A stretch of 5,062 bases of DNA, from contig JBGOUV010000450.1 in assembly GCA_041477815.1 (NCBI GenBank), positions 1-5,062 of the forward strand, given 5' to 3'. The translations under genes were made by a program, and so were the position numbers. Source of the stretch: JBGOUV01 sp041477815. GTDB lineage: Bacteria > Acidobacteriota > Terriglobia > Bryobacterales > JACQDG01. The notes under the pieces were generated by a model. The model was given only the letters and a program-made list of their open reading frames with translations. It was not told the DNA's origin and ran no database searches. This document shows, in pieces, positions 1-5,062 of this stretch. The stretch's first letter is position 1. Every line of letters begins with the position of its first letter.

Positions 1-386
1 CCCTCACCCTGTCGACGCCCCTGAACGCCGGGACGCACACGATCCGAGCCGTCTACGCGGGCGATCTCGGCCATTTGGGCAGCGAGGGCTCTGTGGTTCA
101 GACGGTAAACAAGACGCCGACCACCACGTCGCTGGTCTCCAGCGCCAACCCGTCGGTGCGCAATCAGCAGGTGACCTTCACCGCTTCGGTCGCTCCCGTA
201 AGCTGGGTCACGGGTTCCCTCCAGTTCCGCGATGGATCCACCGTGCTTGCCACCGTCGCTCTTAATGGAGGCAGCGCGGCGTTCAGCACGTCGTCGCTGG
301 CGGTGGGGACGCATCCCATCACTGCGGTCTTCGCGGCGACGTCAACCATAACAGCAGCACCTCTCCGGTGTTATCCCAGACGGTGA
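1..386 (+). CDS. Bacterial Ig-like repeat (Big_3-type) surface protein, 3' end, frameshifted near its C-terminus
   Basis: The reading frame is open from the left edge (first full codon at 3) to the TGA at 384-386, so the start lies outside the window. The translation shows the C-terminal half of one Ig-like domain (GTHTIRAVYAGD, then VVQTVN at about 93-110) followed by one nearly full domain starting TTTSLVSSANPS and running through VTFTASVAP, GSLQFRDGSTVLA and VGTHPITAVFA. The GTH motif recurs after 276 bases, giving a 92-residue period, as in tandem Big_3-type beta-sandwich domains of secreted or cell-surface proteins. No catalytic residue is visible; such domains usually act as spacers or adhesion modules. 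After TAVFA the frame leaves the family pattern (ATSTITAAPLRCYPRR), whereas the +2 frame reads GDVNHNSSTSPVLSQTVK and stops at 395-397. This implies a one-base loss near 333-336, either a real mutation or a sequence error. Family assignment is strong; the exact function is unknown. Confidence 0.85.
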   Translation, partial: LTLSTPLNAGTHTIRAVYAGDLGHLGSEGSVVQTVNKTPTTTSLVSSANPSVRNQQVTFTASVAPVSWVTGSLQFRDGSTVLATVALNGGSAAFSTSSLAVGTHPITAVFAATSTITAAPLRCYPRR

Positions 387-407
387 AGCGCAAGTGAGCG
401 CTCCCGC

Positions 408-479
408 TGGGGCCACCAGGGCCACCGCCTGCGCTACGTTCCCGACGCCCGTGTCGATCACTACCATCGGCTCACGGCG
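408..479 (+). pseudogene. Possible remnant of a GT2 glycosyltransferase C-terminal region
   Basis: Immediately downstream of the Ig-like gene, the + strand frame at 408-479 reads WGHQGHRLRYVPDARVDHYH followed by RLTAS. This resembles the segment just after the catalytic acidic motif in many family-2 glycosyltransferases, where a W-R-x-x-x-x-G-x-R-x-x-Y-x-P-x-A-x-V-x-H-x-H-R pattern is usual. The resemblance is lost after about 479. There is no start codon, no upstream catalytic domain and no continuation, so if real it is a small fragment left by deletion or recombination. It abuts the minus-strand fragment at 467-532. The match comes from memory of family patterns over about 24 residues, so chance similarity is possible. 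Confidence 0.35.
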
Positions 480-532
480 TCCAGCGGCTGCCTGCCGCCG
501 TCATCCACCACGATGAGTCGAGGGTGTTCAGT
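467..532 (-). pseudogene. Possible remnant of a GT2 glycosyltransferase N-terminal region
   Basis: Reading the minus strand from 532 downward, directly after the TAA stop (535-533) of the GT2-GT4 gene and in the same frame, the codons give TEHPRLIVVDDGGRQPLDAV, then SRW and a TAG at 463-461. The core IVVDDGG is the classic nucleotide-sugar-binding strand of GT-A family-2 enzymes, normally found about 35-45 residues from the N-terminus; the intact neighbour has IILVNDGSD in the equivalent place. The normal upstream part (a start followed by SVVIPTYN-like residues) and all of the downstream catalytic domain are missing. If real, it is a scrap of a second glycosyltransferase gene. The short length makes this tentative. 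Confidence 0.35.
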
Positions 533-2800
533 TTACCGTAACCCCACAACCTCTCGGAGCAGACTCCGATACGCCGCCCGCGCTCGTTCGCGGGTGTACT
601 CCGCCTCCACCAGCCGTCTCCCTGCTCGCCCCATCTCCCGCCGCCGCCCCGGGGCCTCCAGCAGCTCATCGAGGGCCCGGGCAAACCGCGCCGCTTCGTC
701 GCCGCCTGTCTCGATCAATACCCCCGTATGCTGCCGGACCACCTCCGCCGCCGCCCCCACCCGGCTCGATACCACGGGTCGCTCCATGGCGAAGGCTTCC
801 AGCGCTATCAGCGGAATCCCCTCCGCCTGCGACGGGATCACCACCACCGCCGCATCCCTCAACACGCGAGGTATGTCCTCCACCTGCCCCCGCAGCTCCA
901 CCAAGGGCTCCACGCCCAACCGCCGGATCCGCCGTTCGAGGGCTTCTCTCTCCGGCCCGTCCCCTACCACCACAAAGTGAAAGTCCTTCGCCGGCCGTAA
1001 CCGCGTCAACTGCGCCGCCATGTCGGCCACCAGCAGCGGCCGCTTCACCGGATCGAGTCGCCCCGCGAAAAGAATGGTCTTCGATTCCTTCTCCACCGGC
1101 TGGTATCGTTCCAGGTCGATCCCGTTTCGGATCAGCCGGAGTCTCGCCTCCGGCGTTCCCGCCTGCCGCAGGCGGTCCGCCCCCGCCTGGGAGATCGCCA
1201 CCCGGAGGTCAATTCCGGCGGCCACGGCGGCGCTGGCTCCCACCACGTCCCAGGCTTCGTCCACGGCGTGGATCCAATCGACCACCCGCAGCCCCGGCAG
1301 CGCCCGCTTCCAGTGCGGGATAGCGCTGTACCCTGCCAGCGAGTTCTGCAACACCACCAGGTCGAATCCCCAGTTCGCGGCCAGCGAGTACAGCCCTGGT
1401 ACGATCCTTTCCGGCTCGACCAGGGCCGCCAGATCGTACACGTGGTCCGCCGCCTGGTCCCACCGGCCGCGCCAAGTGTCCTCCCGCGACTGTGTCGCGA
1501 TCAGGAATATCTCGGCCCGCTCCCGCTCGATGGCGCCGGCCACTTCGAGCAGCACGCTCTCGGCGCCCCCCGGTCCCAGATGCGGCGTCACCAGCGCGAT
1601 GCGCTTCTTCCCCGGAGCCGCCGGCCGGGGCAGGTACCGCAGCGGCTCCACCAGCGACTCCCCGGTCAGGACCGACTGCGGCTGGAACCGCAGGTAGAAG
1701 CTCAGATCGAACACCGGCCTGCCGGCCCACTGGTTCACCCGCTCCTTCGCCCGCAGCGGGATCAATCGAGCCGTCGATCGCAGCGGATGCCGCCAGTCCA
1801 GCTCGGCGTTGACCAGGTGGCGGCGCGCGCGGCCGCCGGCCACTCGCGGGGGTCGGGGGTCGGGAGTCGGGGGTCGGCGGTCCTCGCGCGACCGCGCCTC
1901 ACAACCGTCCGGGAGGCGTAGCGGAGCCTTGCCGCCCCACACCGCCAGCGCGCACCATTCCGCGGCGTGAGCATCGGGGTGTTCGCTTGGTATCAGAAAT
2001 GCTTTGGCGCGGGAGGTCGTCACTCCGGTCCAATCCGCAATCGTCTGCGGCGTCGTCAACTCCGGCCCCCGTACACAGACTGCGGGCGCCCACTCCCGCT
2101 TCACCCGGACCTGCCCCTCCCACCCATAAAGGCCCGGATGCGCGGCCCGGATATGACCCACGATCTGCTCGTGGTGTTCTTGCGCCACCGTCAGCAGGCT
2201 CCGGCCGTGCTTGCGGTATTCGTACAGGACCTTGCCCACGTGCTGCCCGTACCGCCCCCGCTCCCCCAGCCGCAGCCAAAACTCCCAGTCCTCGTACCCC
2301 TGGCGCATGCGCTCGTCGTAGCCGCCGGCCGCCTCCCAGTCCGCCCGGCGTATCAGGGACGCGTAGATCAGCGAGTTCTGCCACAGCAGGCCGTAGAGGT
2401 TGTACTCCGGCGTGCGCTCCACGTACGTTTTGTCGCCGAATACCCGGTAGTCCGGATACACAAAGGCCGCTTCCGGGTGCGCCTCGAGCGCCGCCACCAG
2501 CTCGGCCAGGCATTCCGGCAGTATCCGGTCGTCGGCGTCGAGCGGGAGCACGTACTCGCCCTGGGCCTCTCGAAACCCGGTGTTACGCGCCGCGGCCAGT
2601 CCCAGGTTGGGCTGCTCCACTAAGCGGCGAACCGGCGCGACGCGACGGATCAGGTCCTGGCTCTCCGGACGGTCGCTGCCGTCGTTGACCAGTATTATTT
2701 CGACCTGCCGGTAGGTCTGGGCCCGGACGCCGGCGATGGTCTCGTCGAGAAACGACGTGGGGTTGTAGCACGGGATGACGACTGAAACCAGGGCGGGCAT
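533..2800 (-). CDS. Two-domain glycosyltransferase, GT2 (GT-A) fused to GT4 (GT-B)
   Basis: A 755-residue, probably cytoplasmic, protein expected to add two sugars from nucleotide-sugar donors to a growing surface glycan; donors and acceptor cannot be told. Residues about 3-205 are a GT2 domain: VSVVIPCYN at the N-terminus, LVNDGSD at 37-43, the metal-binding DxD as PLDADD with DAD at 88-90, and the catalytic-base region GYEDWEFW with ED at 170-171. Residues about 205-395 are a linker that includes the low-complexity stretch RRPPTPDPRPP (308-318). Residues about 398-750 are a GT4 domain: PHLGPGGAES, RNGID at 558-562, GRLDPVKRP at 580-588, VVVGDGPE, and the EX7E motif EGIPLIALE at 660-668. I chose the ATG at 2800-2798 because it overlaps the upstream stop as TGATG and leads straight into PALVSVVIP; a TTG one codon earlier is possible. 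All key motifs are present, so both domains look active. Two-domain identity is secure. Confidence 0.93.
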   Translation of the reverse strand: MPALVSVVIPCYNPTSFLDETIAGVRAQTYRQVEIILVNDGSDRPESQDLIRRVAPVRRLVEQPNLGLAAARNTGFREAQGEYVLPLDADDRILPECLAELVAALEAHPEAAFVYPDYRVFGDKTYVERTPEYNLYGLLWQNSLIYASLIRRADWEAAGGYDERMRQGYEDWEFWLRLGERGRYGQHVGKVLYEYRKHGRSLLTVAQEHHEQIVGHIRAAHPGLYGWEGQVRVKREWAPAVCVRGPELTTPQTIADWTGVTTSRAKAFLIPSEHPDAHAAEWCALAVWGGKAPLRLPDGCEARSREDRRPPTPDPRPPRVAGGRARRHLVNAELDWRHPLRSTARLIPLRAKERVNQWAGRPVFDLSFYLRFQPQSVLTGESLVEPLRYLPRPAAPGKKRIALVTPHLGPGGAESVLLEVAGAIERERAEIFLIATQSREDTWRGRWDQAADHVYDLAALVEPERIVPGLYSLAANWGFDLVVLQNSLAGYSAIPHWKRALPGLRVVDWIHAVDEAWDVVGASAAVAAGIDLRVAISQAGADRLRQAGTPEARLRLIRNGIDLERYQPVEKESKTILFAGRLDPVKRPLLVADMAAQLTRLRPAKDFHFVVVGDGPEREALERRIRRLGVEPLVELRGQVEDIPRVLRDAAVVVIPSQAEGIPLIALEAFAMERPVVSSRVGAAAEVVRQHTGVLIETGGDEAARFARALDELLEAPGRRREMGRAGRRLVEAEYTRERARAAYRSLLREVVGLR
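1819..1837. repeat. GC-rich inverted repeat beside the heptamer tract
   Basis: GGCGGC (1819-1824) and GCCGCC (1832-1837) can pair around a 7-base all-G/C loop. The hairpin lies inside the coding sequence, about 11 bases from the heptamer repeat, and encodes part of the Arg/Ala-rich AGGRARRH linker stretch. It may belong to the same inserted element; alone it is weak, because such palindromes are common in GC-rich coding DNA. Confidence 0.4.
1848..1882. repeat. Heptanucleotide tandem repeat (GGTCGGG) inside the glycosyltransferase linker
   Basis: On the + strand, four adjacent 7-base units lie at 1851-1857 (GGTCGGG), 1858-1864 (GGTCGGG), 1865-1871 (AGTCGGG) and 1872-1878 (GGTCGGC), with a partial fifth (GGTC) to 1882. 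On the coding strand they give the proline-rich RRPPTPDPRPP. The unit length is not a multiple of three, so gain or loss of one unit would shift the frame of the GT4 half. The four G-tracts 1848-1852, 1855-1859, 1862-1864 and 1869-1873, with loops of 2, 2 and 4 bases, also fit the canonical G-quadruplex pattern on the + (template) strand. Confidence 0.85.
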
Positions 2801-2802
2801 CA
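2798..2802 (-). promoter_or_regulatory. TGATG stop-start overlap (translational coupling)
   Basis: On the minus strand the TGA stop of the membrane glycosyltransferase (2802-2800) shares its A with the ATG of the GT2-GT4 gene (2800-2798). No strong Shine-Dalgarno sequence sits at the usual distance upstream; the nearest purine-rich run, AGAAGG, is about 19 bases from the ATG. Re-initiation by terminating ribosomes is therefore the likely way the second gene is translated. Confidence 0.75.
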
Positions 2803-5062
2803 ATACGCCAGAAAGATGGCCTTCTGCTCGCGGCTCATCGGCACGGTGCTCGACCGCACCGCCAGCCGGTCCAGCGGCTTATCCATATCGAACACGCCGG
2901 CCCGCAGAAACTTCACCTCCGGACCGAGTTTGGAAACATCGCGCACTACGTCCTGCACCAGCGCCAGCGGTCCACCGGTCCTCGGACGCGGTATCCGGTC
3001 GAGTCCCAGGTCCTGGTCGAACCCCAGCAGGATCGGCGTCTCCCGCTCCTGCGACGCCACCGCATGGCCAAAGAAATAAAGCCGCGACCGCACCCCCCGC
3101 GGAACCAGCCAATGCAGCCGCAGCCACGCCGTTCCGCCGCTGCGGTGCAGCGAGTACCCGGTCAGCCGTATCCCCTTCTCAAACTCCACCTGGCACGCGA
3201 CCGTCGGCGCCGGCTCCATGCGAAACGTATACTCCGTCCCGGGCGCCTGGTTGGGCGCCGCCACCGCGGCGGTATAGTCATCTTTCAAAGGCAAGGTGGA
3301 CGCCCACACCGGCACGCGCAGTCCGGTCTCCGGATGGAACAGCCCCAACCGCAGCGCCGTTCCCCGCGCCTTAGCCGCCGGCAGCACCAGGTAACGCGCC
3401 TCGTACCCCTCGTCGCCGGGCTGCCAGGCGTCCACCCGCGGCGCGCCCCGCAGGATCTCATGGTCGAGGGCGCCTACGAGCTTTCCGTCCGGGTCCACCA
3501 CGTGCGCGAAGACCCGGTACGGCCCTGCCGCCGGACTCAAGCAACGCCACCGCAACGCCAGCGTGAACAGGCCGTCCTGCTCGGTAAAGCGCAGCCCTTT
3601 CACCTGCAACTGATTTCCGAAGTTCACGTCGACCGTCGGCAGCTCCGGCGACGGCCCCGCCTGGCGCGCCGCGACGAATGCGTCACCGCCGGCGCCGGCA
3701 TTCTCGAACAGCCGCACCTTGCCGCCGTCCGGCGTCGTCACCCCGAACTCCACCTCCCGGAACAGCGGCCCCCGCAGTAGGTAGTCGCGCGTCAGGGGTC
3801 CGCCCTCAAACCGCGTCATGGGCTGCTGGGTCCCACCCTCCTTCCACAGAAAGTACTGTGTGCGGCTCATGATCTGTTGCACCAGCTCCGGGTTTGAAGT
3901 ATAGGCGGTAGTATGAAACTCGATCGGATATTTCAACAGCACCGCCTCCAGGTCCAGGTTGTTGCTATTGAACGACCAGGTATCCGCCCCCATTCCCACG
4001 ATCAGCTTCGATCCGCGCCCTAACCGGTCCCGGTGCGCCAGACGCTCGATCACCTCCCCCAGCGGCCAATGCTGGGGGTTCGGCGGAAAGGCGTAGGAAG
4101 TGGCCGAACCCAGCGCCTGCCACCGTCCCAGCCACACGGTGGGGACGCGCAGCACCGCAAACGAGCCTTCCAGCGCCACCACGCACCCGGCCGCCACCAC
4201 CGCCGTCGTGATCCATCTCCCCGTCCGTGCAAACAACGCCGCCACCACTATCGCCACTGCCGGCAGCAGCGGCGCGATCAGCCGCAGGTCCCGGTTCTCC
4301 GAGAGCACAAACACCGGCAGCGACGCGGCCCACGGCACGAGGTACCACCAGGCCCCTTTCAGGAAGTTGTCCCGTCCCCGCAGCAGCCAGATCCCGAGCC
4401 CCGCCAACACCGCCACCAGATGGGCCACCGCTAGCCCGTCGTTCATCATCATGAAGAGGTAGTCGATGGCCATGGCCGCCGGCGACGCCCGCTGCACGTC
4501 GTGGGTAGGCGCAAAGTAGCTCTCCTGGAACGACCGCTGCGTTACCAGCGCCCAGTTGTGCCAATACCAGGGTCCGGCCAGCGCCGCCGCCGGGAGCGCG
4601 ATCAACGTCACCGCCCCCAGCAGTGCCAGCACCCTTTTCCCGTACGCCCGCGCCAGCACCACCGCCACCACCGGCCCCGCAAACAACGGAAAGGTAATCT
4701 TCGTGAGCAACCCCAGCCCGCAAAACGCTCCCAGCGCCGGCAGCCACCGCCACCGCCGCGTGTCTTCCCATTCCGCCAGCGCCCACACGGCGCACACCGT
4801 CAGCGCCGTCAGCCAGTACTCCACTAGAAATATCCGCGACAGCCCCAACAGCATTGGCGAGGTCAAAGCGAAGAACACCGCCAGCAGCGCCGTCTTCTCC
4901 TCAAAGAACTTCCGAGTCAGCCGGTACAGCGCCCCTCCCAGCACCGCGCAGGCCACGCTGTTTACCAAGTAGATCACGTAGGTTGACCGCCCCAGCAAAC
5001 AGAAGAACGGAAACGGCAGCACGGTGATCAGCGGCGCTTTGTCCCCCAAAGCGTGCTCGAAC
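2800..5062 (-). CDS. GT-C/PMT-like integral membrane glycosyltransferase with large C-terminal extension (5' end cut off)
   Basis: The frame is open to the right edge: codons for FEHA precede the TTG at 5049-5047, so that TTG is probably internal and the true start lies outside. Residues are numbered from that TTG. Residues 1-305 are strongly hydrophobic, with roughly nine or ten membrane segments (for example TVLPFPFFCLLG, ALTVCAVWALAEW, LIALPAAALAGPWYW and LIAPLLPAVAIVVAALF). The opening DKAPLITVLPFPF matches the K-x-P-L region after the first periplasmic loop in PMT/ArnT-type GT-C enzymes, which move a sugar from a polyprenyl-phosphate carrier to a glycan, lipid or protein outside the membrane. 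The catalytic acidic residues of that loop would lie upstream and cannot be checked. Residues about 310-460 are soluble, and about 472-735 appear to be two tandem beta-sandwich-like domains. It is the first visible gene of an operon with the GT2-GT4 enzyme. The substrate is unknown. Confidence 0.85.
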   Translation of the reverse strand, partial: FEHALGDKAPLITVLPFPFFCLLGRSTYVIYLVNSVACAVLGGALYRLTRKFFEEKTALLAVFFALTSPMLLGLSRIFLVEYWLTALTVCAVWALAEWEDTRRWRWLPALGAFCGLGLLTKITFPLFAGPVVAVVLARAYGKRVLALLGAVTLIALPAAALAGPWYWHNWALVTQRSFQESYFAPTHDVQRASPAAMAIDYLFMMMNDGLAVAHLVAVLAGLGIWLLRGRDNFLKGAWWYLVPWAASLPVFVLSENRDLRLIAPLLPAVAIVVAALFARTGRWITTAVVAAGCVVALEGSFAVLRVPTVWLGRWQALGSATSYAFPPNPQHWPLGEVIERLAHRDRLGRGSKLIVGMGADTWSFNSNNLDLEAVLLKYPIEFHTTAYTSNPELVQQIMSRTQYFLWKEGGTQQPMTRFEGGPLTRDYLLRGPLFREVEFGVTTPDGGKVRLFENAGAGGDAFVAARQAGPSPELPTVDVNFGNQLQVKGLRFTEQDGLFTLALRWRCLSPAAGPYRVFAHVVDPDGKLVGALDHEILRGAPRVDAWQPGDEGYEARYLVLPAAKARGTALRLGLFHPETGLRVPVWASTLPLKDDYTAAVAAPNQAPGTEYTFRMEPAPTVACQVEFEKGIRLTGYSLHRSGGTAWLRLHWLVPRGVRSRLYFFGHAVASQERETPILLGFDQDLGLDRIPRPRTGGPLALVQDVVRDVSKLGPEVKFLRAGVFDMDKPLDRLAVRSSTVPMSREQKAIFLAY

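Larger units (their letters stand above)
387..532. other. Convergent intergenic region
   Basis: This stretch of about 146 bases separates the 3' ends of two convergent genes. Beyond the two possible glycosyltransferase scraps it holds one short inverted repeat, GCGGC (484-488) and GCCGC (494-498) around a 5-base loop, with no T-run on either side. No convincing terminator, promoter, tRNA or small gene is seen. Confidence 0.6.

Noticed and set aside
75..77. TTG at 75 as the start of a small Ig-like gene
   Set aside because: The frame is open to the left edge and the upstream residues (GTHTIRAVYAGD) are a clear continuation of the Ig-like repeat pattern.
484..498. Stem GCGGC-TGCCT-GCCGC as a terminator for the convergent genes
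   Set aside because: The stem is only 5 base pairs and no T-run follows on either strand; such short repeats are expected by chance in GC-rich DNA.
2801..2803. TTG as the start of the GT2-GT4 gene
   Set aside because: The adjacent ATG at 2800-2798 adds nothing unusual, forms the common TGATG overlap and is a stronger start; the difference is one residue.
1987..3780. Several long open frames on the + strand opposite the two minus-strand glycosyltransferase genes (for example 1987-2688, 2775-3374 and 3064-3780)
   Set aside because: Their translations are Arg/Pro/Ala-rich with no recognisable motif and mirror the high-GC codon bias of the opposite strand; the minus-strand frames carry clear family motifs throughout.
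3965..4795. Alternative minus-strand frame of 276 residues inside the GT-C gene
   Set aside because: Gly/Ala/Arg-rich composition with no hydrophobic segments or motifs; it is an out-of-frame shadow of the membrane domain.
5047..5049. TTG at 5049-5047 as the true start of the GT-C gene
   Set aside because: The frame stays open to the window edge, and a PMT-like enzyme needs a first membrane segment and catalytic loop before the DKAPL region, so the start must lie upstream.

Overview
This is a GC-rich bacterial window whose gene content points to an environmental, possibly soil, bacterium. The best guess is Acidobacteriota of the Solibacter/Bryobacter kind. That rests on the style of the Ig-like repeat protein, the strong G/C preference at third codon positions and a G-rich heptamer repeat, and it is an inference from pattern, not a database result.

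Layout. (1) Positions 1-386, + strand: the 3' end of a large secreted or surface protein built from bacterial Ig-like repeats of about 92 residues. Its last repeat is broken by what looks like a one-base deletion near 333-336; restoring the base moves the stop from 384-386 to 395-397. (2) Positions 387-532: a short convergent intergenic region. It has no intact gene, but it holds two peptide-scale matches to family-2 glycosyltransferases, one on each strand and pointing at each other, which look like gene debris. (3) Positions 533-2800, - strand: a 755-residue two-domain glycosyltransferase with an N-terminal GT2 (GT-A fold) domain, a long linker and a C-terminal GT4 (GT-B fold) domain. The linker contains a heptanucleotide tandem repeat, probably part of an in-frame insertion. 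(4) Positions 2800-5062, - strand: a membrane GT-C/PMT-like glycosyltransferase, cut by the right edge of the window. Its large C-terminal extension appears to contain two tandem copies of one beta-sandwich-like domain.

How the genes work together. The two - strand genes overlap by one base (TGATG) and are almost certainly co-transcribed, in the order GT-C enzyme then GT2-GT4 enzyme. A polytopic lipid-linked-sugar transferase beside a double-headed nucleotide-sugar transferase is typical of surface polysaccharide, O-antigen-like or protein glycosylation loci. The Ig-like protein is transcribed toward them and is not in their operon. No RNA gene, CRISPR array, insertion sequence, replication origin or convincing terminator is visible, and the promoter of the glycosyltransferase operon must lie beyond the right edge.
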